Shown here piece by piece: positions 38,037 to 45,970 of a stretch of DNA of 64,000 nucleotides. The DNA is taken from positions 62,001 through 126,000 of the forward strand of contig FOAY01000007.1 of the NCBI GenBank assembly GCA_900109485.1, read 5' to 3'. The stretch comes from Kosakonia sacchari. GTDB taxonomy: Bacteria; Pseudomonadota; Gammaproteobacteria; Enterobacterales; Enterobacteriaceae. Position 1 is the stretch's first letter; every line of letters begins with the position of its first letter. The notes under the pieces were generated by a model. It was not told the origin of the DNA. It did no database searches and worked only from the letters and a program-made list of their open reading frames with translations. A program made the position numbers and the translations under genes.

Positions 38037-39443
38037 ATGCTAACAATGCATTCCTTATTAGAAAGACACTGGCAAGTGATTTGTCATGACAGTCAATATT
38101 CGTCAGATGATATCGCAACCATAACAAAGGGCTGTGCCAGTAGCGTGGTCAGATATTTTCGTCAGCGCCCACAGGTGGAGAAAAATAAGCTGTTTGTTTT
38201 TGTGATTAGAAATAATTTCGAAGGCATGATCAGCTATTTTGTTGCTTCTGCGCTCAGGTTGAAAGCCTGGATAGTCAATATTCATGACCTTGGCATTGTT
38301 GATATGCTGGTTGATACCGATTGCATTGCGGCTTTTGTTATGAGCAATGAAGTCAGAGATATTAATACGATAAACCAGCGGATTAATATCTCGTTTGATC
38401 GCAATCCCTCGCTCGCTAGCGAGAAGCTTGAGGGTTTTACTGAGTCTCCATGTGCACGCTTTTATTTTTGCACCTCCGGAACAACCAGTACACCGAAGCT
38501 GATCCAGTATCATGAAAATACACTGATTGAAAACGCATGCGCGGTGAGCCAGTATCTTAAGCTCGGCAATGAAGATCGCTCATTGTGTTATTTTCCGGTG
38601 CAGTATATGTATGGCCTCTCAACCATGCTGTGTGCGTTTTTGTCGGAAAGTAAACTGGTATTTGAAAAATTCCACATCAGCAATATTGGTGAACTTGTTT
38701 CCCATTACAGCATTACTAATTTGCCTTTAATCGGTGACTGGATGCTGCCAGTTAGCGAAATTTTTACCAAAAGCCGAATCCATGTAAACAATATCCTGAA
38801 TGCATCCGATCGTTTGCTCACCGTGCAGGCGGCGAGCATCCTTTCATCCTGCAATACGCTGTGGAATAACTTCGGCCAGACCGAATCCGGGCCTCGCTTA
38901 TTTCATAATGAGATCCGATCGCCGGGCGATATTGAAAAAACCAGCAAATATGGCGTTGTGGCGCCCGGTAAAGTCATGACGGACAGTATAAAAATTGATT
39001 TGCGTCCCGTCGATTCGCAGGCCTCTGATTCAGTGTGCCGGATGTTTTATAAAACGCCTTTCGCTTGTGATGGCTATGTTGATAGTTATCTGCAATTAAA
39101 ACCGCGTGCGGAATGGTTTGATTCCGGCGATCTGTTTGTGAAAGATGAAGCCGAAAATTATTACTGGATAGCCAGAGCGGTGAATGAATTCAAACACAAT
39201 GGCAAGTTTATTCCGGTTCAGCTTATTTCAAATGATATTGTGAAGTACGCCGGTTGCTTACGACACTATTTTTCAAAAGCGCAGAACGGCGAGCTTTATC
39301 TCAATCTTGATATGTCCGCGAACAGTGCGCAGATAAAGATAATCACTAAGATATTAACGGATAAATGGTATCAGTACGCATTTAAAATAAATGTCAGAGA
39401 AATCGCGACGACAAAAACAGGGAAGATAAAATGTGCAGTATAG
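38037..39443 (+). CDS. AMP-dependent acyl/aryl synthetase (ANL superfamily)
   Basis: 468-aa adenylating enzyme. Motif A3 CTSGTTSTPK (145-154), the aromatic HxYG-type region YMYGLS, A5 NNFGQTESGPR, A7 WFDSGDLF, and A10 TKTGKIK near the end with the catalytic Lys (463 or 465). It is shorter than acyl-CoA synthetases (about 500 or more), with a compact N-terminus. It probably activates a free acid and loads it on the ACP or CoA to start the chain. Substrate not predictable by eye. Ten bases after the KS. Confidence 0.87.
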   Translation: MLTMHSLLERHWQVICHDSQYSSDDIATITKGCASSVVRYFRQRPQVEKNKLFVFVIRNNFEGMISYFVASALRLKAWIVNIHDLGIVDMLVDTDCIAAFVMSNEVRDINTINQRINISFDRNPSLASEKLEGFTESPCARFYFCTSGTTSTPKLIQYHENTLIENACAVSQYLKLGNEDRSLCYFPVQYMYGLSTMLCAFLSESKLVFEKFHISNIGELVSHYSITNLPLIGDWMLPVSEIFTKSRIHVNNILNASDRLLTVQAASILSSCNTLWNNFGQTESGPRLFHNEIRSPGDIEKTSKYGVVAPGKVMTDSIKIDLRPVDSQASDSVCRMFYKTPFACDGYVDSYLQLKPRAEWFDSGDLFVKDEAENYYWIARAVNEFKHNGKFIPVQLISNDIVKYAGCLRHYFSKAQNGELYLNLDMSANSAQIKIITKILTDKWYQYAFKINVREIATTKTGKIKCAV

Positions 39444-39458
39444 GATTAGAATCATGAC

Positions 39459-40136
39459 ATGAATAAAGTGTATGTTAATCGTCATGCAAACAATTATCTG
39501 TGCATTGTCAGTCACTCTTTTTATACCGCTTATTTGCATATCGACAGGCTTCATCGCTATTTGCCAGTCTCAACAAAGCGTACAGCGGAAAAGATATTGT
39601 ATCGTGAAATGGCCAGGGTGCTTTTTGTTGATATATTTAAAAGGATTTTGCCTGGCGTAGATATGGCACACAGTTCCGTAAGTCATGGACGGAATAAAAG
39701 CGTTATGTTGGTGAATAACGATCCGCGGATTCATTCTGTCGGGATTGATATCGAATTTATCGAAAAGGCGAAAGCACCAAGGCCATTTATGTTGAACTAC
39801 TGTGAAAAATATTGCCGTTTCCCGGTGGAACAGGTGCCGGAGAACCGCTTATGCACCACGATATTCAGCTGTATGGAGAGTTTGTATAAGGCATTGTGCG
39901 CCATTTCTGCATGTACTTTTGATATCAATGATTACTTATTAGTTGCACATAACCGGGTGAGATGTGTTTTTCGCTATGTTGGCAATGTATCCGAATTTAA
40001 GGGAAAGACATTTATTTGTAACTGCTATTACCTTGAGCAATCCGTAATAACCGTCGTTTTGCTCAATGCGTCTTTAACATCAATCATTTTAGATGATCTG
40101 TTATATGAAGAGATGAACATCGCAATACCCGTTTAA
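39459..40136 (+). CDS. Sfp/EntD-type 4'-phosphopantetheinyl transferase
   Basis: 225 aa. Motif VSHGRNKSVML, then VGIDIEFIEKAK with Asp97 and Glu99 as Mg ligands, then FSCMESLYKAL, the FxxKExxxK-type motif with Met in place of the first Lys. It should activate the dedicated ACP at 35273 by attaching phosphopantetheine from CoA. The C-terminal 60 residues are diverged. A private transferase is a strong sign that the cluster is a self-contained secondary-metabolite pathway. Starts 15 bases after the ligase stop. Confidence 0.82.
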   Translation: MNKVYVNRHANNYLCIVSHSFYTAYLHIDRLHRYLPVSTKRTAEKILYREMARVLFVDIFKRILPGVDMAHSSVSHGRNKSVMLVNNDPRIHSVGIDIEFIEKAKAPRPFMLNYCEKYCRFPVEQVPENRLCTTIFSCMESLYKALCAISACTFDINDYLLVAHNRVRCVFRYVGNVSEFKGKTFICNCYYLEQSVITVVLLNASLTSIILDDLLYEEMNIAIPV

Positions 40137-40187
40137 CTTTTTAACACTCCTGTGGCAGAGCCATACATATATTTAAGGAATATTGAT

Positions 40188-40850
40188 ATGAACGATTTGC
40201 TGGTAGATATCACACCTGAACACTATGAAACTTACGCGACAGAAGGCACATCACCGTGGAATGCGTATTTAAAAGAAAGGATTCTGGAAGAAGCAGCCAG
40301 TATTACTTCGCCGAGAAAAAAGATTCTGGATATTGGTATGGGAACCGGCCACATGCTTTTCGACCTGTTCCAGTCGCAAAAACTCACTGATTACTCCTTT
40401 TACGGGGTTGATATTGATCCGCGAATGGTGCGTTTTTGCGTTAAAAAATGTAGCGAGCTGAAATGCCAGCACGTATTCAACATTGTTGAAGCCAGCGTCA
40501 GTAATTTACCGTTTCCCGATAATTCATTCTCAATGATCTATGCCCGCTCCGTCATTCATCACTGGGCTGAACCTGCAAAAGGGTTGCAGGAGCTGTGTCG
40601 TGTTCTGGATAACGGCGGTCGCATTATTATCCACGAACCGCTGGCCGATGCAGAAGAAAGCGCACTGGGTGTTTTTAATCAATCACGTAGTGAGTGTGGT
40701 GTGACGGATATGTCCACGGAAGAAAAATTCACGCTGGCGAGTCTTACCGCTCTTATGCACTGCTGCGATCTTGACGGGATAAGCTGGACCGTGACGCGCG
40801 GAGAAGGTCTTGCTGCCCTGGGCTGTGAAATTTTCATTAAAAAGGCCTGA
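40188..40850 (+). CDS. SAM-dependent methyltransferase (class I)
   Basis: 220-aa Rossmann methyltransferase: motif I ILDIGMGTGHM (46-56), motif II YGVDIDPRM, motif III region LPFPDNSFSMIYARSVIHHW, then LCRVLDNGGRIIIHEP. It is of the Methyltransf_11/25 type seen in quinone and small-molecule pathways. The ATG at 40188 with AAGGA at proper distance is chosen; 12 upstream in-frame codons are rejected. Probably O-, N- or C-methylates the product or intermediate. Seven bases before the second ligase. Confidence 0.87.
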   Translation: MNDLLVDITPEHYETYATEGTSPWNAYLKERILEEAASITSPRKKILDIGMGTGHMLFDLFQSQKLTDYSFYGVDIDPRMVRFCVKKCSELKCQHVFNIVEASVSNLPFPDNSFSMIYARSVIHHWAEPAKGLQELCRVLDNGGRIIIHEPLADAEESALGVFNQSRSECGVTDMSTEEKFTLASLTALMHCCDLDGISWTVTRGEGLAALGCEIFIKKA

Positions 40851-40856
40851 GTCATC

Positions 40857-42065
40857 ATGGATTATTGCTGCGCTGAGATGTATGCAAAAATGCAACCGCG
40901 GATTACGGCAATCACCGGATGCCAGGCATTCGATTATGCGGCCTTCCGTGATTCAGTCAGGATGAGTTCCCACGTTTATTCAACCACTGGCGACAGTGGT
41001 TCTTTGACGCAACGGGATCCTGCGGCTGAACAAATACCGATGCTGCTTGGTGCCACAAGCGGCACCACCGGGGCGATGAAAATGATCAGCGTCCGTTTAA
41101 AATCCAGTAAGGACGCGGTCAGCGCATCGGAGCACAACTTAATTCATAACCTGCGGTCGCGGCAGGTTTTTTCCGCAGGAGACGTCGTTGGCAACCTTTT
41201 TACGATTAACCTGTTTTCATCCTTACACTATTCGGCGTGTGAAATTTTAAAACATTGTCGCGCGCACGTGGTGCCGGTCGGCGATATTGCATTGCTGCGG
41301 AAGAGTCATTTCGATTTTCTGGCCGACATTCAGCTCTCGACGCTGTTTGGTGTGCCGGCCACTCTCGTTCAGTTTGTGGAAACCATGATCGGGCTTGGGG
41401 TTCCGCTGGCAATTAAAAAGGTGGTCTTTACCGGTGAACCGATGTTGGCCGCGCATGAAAAATATCTGCGCGAGGTGCTGGGCGGCGACCTGCGGATAAT
41501 CGGTTTGTACGGCCTGTCTGAATGCGGTTTCATTGGGATGTCTGTCGAGGGGCATCATAATAAGTATCTGCTGTTCAGCGATGATTTCTTCTTTGAATAT
41601 GAAGATAAAAAGGGGCTATTGGTCACGTCGCTGGACCCGGATGCCTCGCGTAAACTTGTCAGATATCCGGTAGGGGATAGGGGCACATTATCCGTTGAAA
41701 ATAATCAACTCTATTTTCAGGGTATTAAACGCAACGCTATCGATTTTAATTTCATGGGCAATCTGATTAGCCATGAAAAAATAGCCAGAATGATTAATCA
41801 ACGCTTGCCCGAGGCGATTGTTCAAATCGTCTTGTCGTTATCCGCTGAGAGACAAGAAATTATGGATATTAAAATCTGCTGCGGATTATCTCATGGCGTT
41901 GATTTGTCCGAACTGGAGGATGAAATCTGTCATTTGCCGGATATTTATGAAGCCTATATGAAAAACAGGGGGCGTATCAATCTCACCGTTGTTGAGCATA
42001 ACGCTTTGCTTTTTTCACCCAGAGGGAAATGTCTGCTGGTTTGCGACACAAGGGAGTCATGCTAA
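40857..42065 (+). CDS. PaaK/LuxE-like adenylate-forming enzyme
   Basis: 402-aa adenylating protein: A3-type loop ATSGTTGAMKMI (66-77), A5-type GLYGLSECGFIGM, and a shortened C-terminal subdomain without a clear A10 lysine, as in phenylacetate-CoA ligase and LuxE relatives. It could activate an acid for amide or thioester formation, for instance joining the acyl chain to an amino acid. The N-terminus is much shorter than in PaaK. Its stop overlaps the next start by one base (TAATG), with an AGGGAG ribosome site inside its last codons. Confidence 0.8.
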   Translation: MDYCCAEMYAKMQPRITAITGCQAFDYAAFRDSVRMSSHVYSTTGDSGSLTQRDPAAEQIPMLLGATSGTTGAMKMISVRLKSSKDAVSASEHNLIHNLRSRQVFSAGDVVGNLFTINLFSSLHYSACEILKHCRAHVVPVGDIALLRKSHFDFLADIQLSTLFGVPATLVQFVETMIGLGVPLAIKKVVFTGEPMLAAHEKYLREVLGGDLRIIGLYGLSECGFIGMSVEGHHNKYLLFSDDFFFEYEDKKGLLVTSLDPDASRKLVRYPVGDRGTLSVENNQLYFQGIKRNAIDFNFMGNLISHEKIARMINQRLPEAIVQIVLSLSAERQEIMDIKICCGLSHGVDLSELEDEICHLPDIYEAYMKNRGRINLTVVEHNALLFSPRGKCLLVCDTRESC

Positions 42066-42874
42066 TGCAACTTGATAACTTACTTCATGAAATTGTGTTA
42101 GTGAATTCGCATCCGATTGATGAGCATTCACTCTTTTCTATGGATTTTTACGACAGGCTACAGCATATCAGTATGCAATTTTCTGCGGCGCGCAGAGAGA
42201 ACGCCGCCGTTTTTAATACCTTCATCGATACCCACAAGGATCTTCTTGCGGAACTGGATCGTAAAGCGCTCGACTATGAAATGAAATATGAAGAGCAGAT
42301 GTCAGGGATGATGTCCAGGCGCCTGGCGATCCCGCAATCCGAACTCGAGAGTATCAGCAATAACAGAAATAAATTTATCGATTTTTATCGCCAACTCTAC
42401 AACGCAGAAAGGGCGCTTATCCGCAGTGACGCGGCGAATGTTTGTCATGTAGGTTGCGGGCCGATGCCAACCAGCGTGCTGATGTGGGCAAAATATTCAG
42501 CATGTCAAATCACCGCGCTGGATATTATTCAGGATGCGGTAGCGCAGGCGCAAAATGTTTTCGATTGCTGGCGTATTCCTAAAGATGTGGAGGCGCATCG
42601 CGTTCGCTTTTTATGTCAGCCGGGAGAAACGTTTGATTATAAGGATATGGATGTCATCATTTTGTCCTCCTCCATTATGAATAAGAAAAACCTCTACGCT
42701 GCCATTAAAAAAACGATCACCAAAACGGTCGATGTGATCGAGCGGGAACCTAACTTTCTTTATGAGTCAGGGTATCTGAATGCTGATGAAATGGCTGAGC
42801 AGCTTATCGCTAAAACCACGCTCAATAATGTCAACATCAGGCTTTACCGCCTGTCGCCAGAGCAACAGGAGTAA
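42065..42874 (+). CDS. Nicotianamine synthase-like SAM-dependent enzyme
   Basis: 269 aa. An all-helical N-terminal domain (about 1-120) precedes a Rossmann domain whose SAM loop reads VCHVGCGPMPTSVLMWAK (126-143), close to the nicotianamine synthase signature VGSGPMPLTSIVMAK, followed by TALDI and DVIILSSSIM, again in NAS order. NAS and the bacterial CntL-type enzymes transfer the 3-amino-3-carboxypropyl group of SAM rather than methyl. If this activity holds, the product would carry an aminobutyrate unit, a possible metal ligand. The ATG at 42065 is chosen over 42059 because AGGGAG then lies eight bases upstream. A plain methyltransferase is the alternative. Confidence 0.68.
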   Translation: MQLDNLLHEIVLVNSHPIDEHSLFSMDFYDRLQHISMQFSAARRENAAVFNTFIDTHKDLLAELDRKALDYEMKYEEQMSGMMSRRLAIPQSELESISNNRNKFIDFYRQLYNAERALIRSDAANVCHVGCGPMPTSVLMWAKYSACQITALDIIQDAVAQAQNVFDCWRIPKDVEAHRVRFLCQPGETFDYKDMDVIILSSSIMNKKNLYAAIKKTITKTVDVIEREPNFLYESGYLNADEMAEQLIAKTTLNNVNIRLYRLSPEQQE

Positions 42875-42877
42875 ATC

Positions 42878-43951
42878 ATGTCGGATGATGTTATCGATAA
42901 TTATGATTTAGATAATAACGTGTTGTTTATTCGTGGATGTAATTTGATCGAGATTGCCAATGCAAACCGTTATTTGCAGAACGCCTGGTTTGCACTGACC
43001 GGCAGCCTCGTTAATGAAGAACAGATGGATCGGCTTATTCAGAGCGCCAGCACCGAACTGAAAAAAACGGACCCTGTATCCAAAATTAAAGCGATGCATC
43101 AACTGATCAACGCATTGCCATCACTGACCTTAATGCAGCGATTTATGCTGTTATTGTCGCAAGTTGAGGTGTCGGCGGCGCAGTGTAAGGTTATGGCACC
43201 GGTAAATGATGGCGACTGTCTGAAAATTATCTTGCTTATGCCGTGGATTATTTCGCTGGCGCGTTCCTCTGAGCCATTTTTTGATTTACCGGCTATCGAA
43301 AATTGCAAAACCTTTGAACACTATTTTTGGTTAGCGTTAACCGGGAAGGCGGCGTCTTCCGGCCTGGAGGATGAGTCGCGTTGCCGGTTTATGTCTCTGC
43401 TGTTGGGCGGGTTTGGTATTGTGACGCCCACTACCACCACGGTAAGGTTTATTGCCAGCACCAAGAGCGATGTTATTTCTGCATTAATCGGTGGGTTTTG
43501 TGCTACCGGGCCTGCACATATGGGCGCCTGTAAATATGCGATCATGAGATTGTCCAGCGTCATTGATGATGTTGAAAAAGGGAATATTGATGCTGCGGTA
43601 AACCATTACTGCAAGGACAAGCCCTGGCCGGGGTTTGGACATCCGATCATGCGCAATGATGTTCGGGTCGATTTCTTCTTTTCTCGCTTTCCGACGTTGA
43701 TGCGGCCCTTCAGTGAGCTTGCCCGCGCCATTTCGGACAACACCGGGCTGCAACCCAATGTCGATTTTTTAATTGCCAGCGTCATGAGCGCGCACCGTGT
43801 TGCGCCTGAGCTGGGGTTGCTGGCCTTTTTTGTCTGTCGGATGCCGATACTTCTCGCGCACTATCAAGCGCGGTTTAGCGCTCACTCCTTTGGTTTGTCC
43901 TCAGAGGATTTAAGAGAAAAATATAAAAAGGTTCCCCAATCATGGCTATAA
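42878..43951 (+). CDS. Citrate synthase-like enzyme
   Basis: 357 aa, about 70 shorter than housekeeping citrate synthase. The three family catalytic residues can be placed: His214 in GPAHMGACKYA (usual GplHGGA), His255 in PGFGHPIMRNDVR (usual GFGHRVY), Asp296 in LQPNVDFLIASVM. Arg190 in TTTVRFIAST matches the substrate region. The two GHGG-type glycines are modified and the usual small-domain CoA loop is hard to see, so it may use an acyl-ACP or another acyl-thioester and a 2-oxoacid. In a cluster with KS, ACP and ligases, a role in alkyl-citrate-like carbon-carbon bond formation is reasonable. Overlaps the hotdog gene by 10 bases. Confidence 0.75.
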   Translation: MSDDVIDNYDLDNNVLFIRGCNLIEIANANRYLQNAWFALTGSLVNEEQMDRLIQSASTELKKTDPVSKIKAMHQLINALPSLTLMQRFMLLLSQVEVSAAQCKVMAPVNDGDCLKIILLMPWIISLARSSEPFFDLPAIENCKTFEHYFWLALTGKAASSGLEDESRCRFMSLLLGGFGIVTPTTTTVRFIASTKSDVISALIGGFCATGPAHMGACKYAIMRLSSVIDDVEKGNIDAAVNHYCKDKPWPGFGHPIMRNDVRVDFFFSRFPTLMRPFSELARAISDNTGLQPNVDFLIASVMSAHRVAPELGLLAFFVCRMPILLAHYQARFSAHSFGLSSEDLREKYKKVPQSWL

Positions 43952-44742
43952 GTCATCGCATCGAGCCAAATTTCCTGGGGATATGTCAGGGCATCGCCTT
44001 AACGGAATCGACGGCTGCTTGCGGGCAAATCAATATTTCCCACTGGGATTTAGCGCATAACTACCTGAAACCGGGTTTGTTACTCGAAGCCTTGCATCAA
44101 TTTGCCGTTCGCTTCGCCACTGCGGTTTCGAAAAATACCGATCCAACCTGGCGCTATCTTCCGGTGATGGTGGAACAGTTTAACTCTGCCGCCAATTTTG
44201 ATAGCGATCTGTTACGCGTTGAAGGGCATATTGAACTTATTAATGATGCTTACCGTGTTCACTGTAAGGCCACTCCACGCGATAATCACCGCGCTGTTAT
44301 TGCGCAGGCTATTATCATTGTCAGCAAGGTCTATTTACCTGAATCGGCATCAGACAATGCCTCGCTATCATTCCCCGGTGATTTATATAATGTTTCTCCT
44401 TTAACCGGAGATGATTATCCTTTTTCCTTTAACGCGCATCATCCGCTTTTTCAGGAGCACTTTCCCTCCCGGGCTGTATGTCCCGGTTCATTGTTGATTG
44501 ATATGGTTCTCGCATTAGTGTCGTGTGAGCCGGCGGAAAATATCGCTTCTGTTGCGCTGGAAAAAGTCAAATTCATTGAAGCGGTTTATCCGGGAAATGC
44601 CTATCTGCTGGCCATTAAACGAGATGCAGAGTGTGATTCGAGCGGTGTTTTTTATATTCATTCGGAAACTAAAAAACGGTGTACGTGCGGCAAGTTTTCT
44701 ATTAAATATAGAAAGGATGATGCGAAATGTTCAATATTATAA
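43942..44742 (+). CDS. Double-hotdog dehydratase-like protein (FabA/FabZ type)
   Basis: 266 aa with two hotdog halves. The first contains WDLAHNYLKPGLLLEALHQ, the second HHPLFQEHFPSRAVCPGSLLIDM (around 166-188), both versions of the FabZ active-site helix HFPxxPxxPGxLxxE. His173 is kept; the acidic residue is Asp187 instead of Glu, and the first half has Glu49 but the His position is less clear. Likely dehydrates the beta-hydroxyacyl intermediate, completing the KS-KR-DH cycle, or acts as a thioesterase. Start overlaps the upstream gene and its end overlaps the membrane-protein gene. Confidence 0.78.
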   Translation: MAISHRIEPNFLGICQGIALTESTAACGQINISHWDLAHNYLKPGLLLEALHQFAVRFATAVSKNTDPTWRYLPVMVEQFNSAANFDSDLLRVEGHIELINDAYRVHCKATPRDNHRAVIAQAIIIVSKVYLPESASDNASLSFPGDLYNVSPLTGDDYPFSFNAHHPLFQEHFPSRAVCPGSLLIDMVLALVSCEPAENIASVALEKVKFIEAVYPGNAYLLAIKRDAECDSSGVFYIHSETKKRCTCGKFSIKYRKDDAKCSIL

Positions 44743-45284
44743 TTTCCTTTATTCCGTGGAGTATTTACTCATGGGTGGTCAATGAAAACGTGTTAACCAT
44801 CTTTGAAAGGTCACTGATCTTAAGTGTGATCTTACTGTTTATTATTGTGGTGAACATTAAAATTGTCCGGCAGGGAGAGCCAGTGATGATTACCAATATC
44901 CTGACGGTTATCATCCTGTTTGTTAATTACTTTGTCGGCTGGTCTACGCTGTTACTGAATTATCCAACAAGCTTTTGTTATCTGTCACTCGCGTTCGTCT
45001 CGTTTGTGAGTCTGCTGGTCAGGAAACCCTTTACCATTTTTTATGCCAGCGCCGGTGTTTCTGAGGAAAAACGCAGGCATATTATGTTTTACCTTATCAA
45101 CAAATATATTACATGGATTTGGACGATCATCTTTCTTGCCAATGGTCTGCTCAATGCATTTTTTGCGTGGACTCCCCAGCTTCGCCTGGCAACTATTGGC
45201 CTGGTCTGTGTTGGTATTCTTTTTTCTAAATATCTTCCTAACATCATGCGATATTTTTATCGCGTCAAACACCATGGTGCATAA
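44727..45284 (+). CDS. Membrane protein of unknown function
   Basis: 185 aa with about five hydrophobic segments (roughly 3-20, 28-46, 55-75, 78-98, 128-175 as one or two). Polar loop AGVSEEKRRHIMFYLINKY between spans. No family recognised. It starts 16 bases inside the hotdog gene and shares the cluster's AT-rich style. It and the following protein could form a transporter, a lipid-handling step or self-protection for the product. Confidence 0.75.
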   Translation: MFNIIISFIPWSIYSWVVNENVLTIFERSLILSVILLFIIVVNIKIVRQGEPVMITNILTVIILFVNYFVGWSTLLLNYPTSFCYLSLAFVSFVSLLVRKPFTIFYASAGVSEEKRRHIMFYLINKYITWIWTIIFLANGLLNAFFAWTPQLRLATIGLVCVGILFSKYLPNIMRYFYRVKHHGA

Positions 45285-45285
45285 T

Positions 45286-45795
45286 ATGTCATTATTAAAT
45301 ATTTTGACCGGAACTCCTGTATGGGTCTGGATTTTACTTGTTTTTCTCATTGCGAGGGGAATAAATGCATTGAATGACCGGGAAATGGAAGTTAAACGGC
45401 TTTTTCTTTTGCCGTTAATCTTCCTTTTTTGGGGCGGAAGCGGCGTGATTAATGAGCTGGCGTTCCCGCACTGGGGGATGGTATCCATGCTGGCGGGGCT
45501 ACTTATTGGCGGCAGCGTGGGCTGGTTGCTCTGGCGTGCCGGTCCGCGTTTAAAAACCAAAGAGGGAACCGATTTAATTATCCGTCCGGGTACGCCGTTA
45601 ACCCTGATATTTATCATTATTGCTTTTGCCACCAAATTCGCGTTGATTTTTTTTCTCAATGTCGAACCGGATTTAAAATACGCGTTTCATTTTAATCTTA
45701 TGTTTGGTCTGTTAAGTGGGATCATCGACGGTGTGTTTTGGGGCGGAACGCTAAATTTATATTTTACGCCCCGCCAGGCCGAGAAAGGCATCTGA
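45286..45795 (+). CDS. Small membrane protein (DUF6622-like)
   Basis: 169 aa with four or five hydrophobic segments. The N-terminus MSLLNILTGTPVWVWILLVF and the motif LIARGINALNDRE resemble the DUF6622 group of small inner-membrane proteins of unknown function, from memory only. The start at 45286, one base after the previous stop, is chosen because the upstream frame overlaps the preceding gene for 243 bases. Last gene of the cluster; a terminator follows after 60 bases. Confidence 0.7.
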   Translation: MSLLNILTGTPVWVWILLVFLIARGINALNDREMEVKRLFLLPLIFLFWGGSGVINELAFPHWGMVSMLAGLLIGGSVGWLLWRAGPRLKTKEGTDLIIRPGTPLTLIFIIIAFATKFALIFFLNVEPDLKYAFHFNLMFGLLSGIIDGVFWGGTLNLYFTPRQAEKGI

Positions 45796-45855
45796 ATACA
45801 TTGGCGCCTGTGTATTGCTGCCTGGCCTCAAGCGCATGCGCGGGAGAATATGCAG

Positions 45856-45884
45856 AACGCTCCCAGGCTGAGGAGCGTTTCTGA
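45856..45884 (+). terminator. Terminator of the biosynthetic cluster
   Basis: 8-bp stem AACGCTCC (45856-45863) with GGAGCGTT (45872-45879), 8-base loop, followed by a short T run. It separates the cluster from the LysR gene. Confidence 0.65.
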
Positions 45885-45970
45885 GCGTGTTTTCTCTGCG
45901 GCACCGTTTCCCTGGCAATCAATCGAGCCTATTGTGTTATGAGTATTAGCTCATTACAGGGAACAGAAAG

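Larger units (their letters stand above)
34494..45795 (+). other. Candidate biosynthetic gene cluster (type II fatty-acid/polyketide-like with citrate-synthase-like and nicotianamine-synthase-like enzymes)
   Basis: Thirteen plus-strand genes with overlaps or gaps under about 55 bases: SDR, ACP, KS-like without Cys, KS, adenylating enzyme, phosphopantetheinyl transferase, methyltransferase, second adenylating enzyme, nicotianamine-synthase-like, citrate-synthase-like, double hotdog, two membrane proteins. The stretch is visibly AT-richer than the core genes. It ends at a hairpin terminator at 45856. It lacks the MMPL exporter, ammonia lyase and glycosyltransferase of aryl polyene clusters. I know no characterised pathway with this set. 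Confidence 0.75.

Noticed and set aside
44985..45659. 224-aa minus-strand frame within the membrane-protein genes
   Set aside because: Antisense to two overlapping membrane-protein genes that fit the cluster; lysine-rich shadow without recognisable features.
34494..45795. Aryl polyene cluster
   Set aside because: Ketosynthase pair, ACP, hotdog and ketoreductase are shared, but the MMPL exporter, ammonia lyase, acyl/glycosyl transferases and typical order are missing, and citrate-synthase-like and nicotianamine-synthase-like genes are foreign to it.
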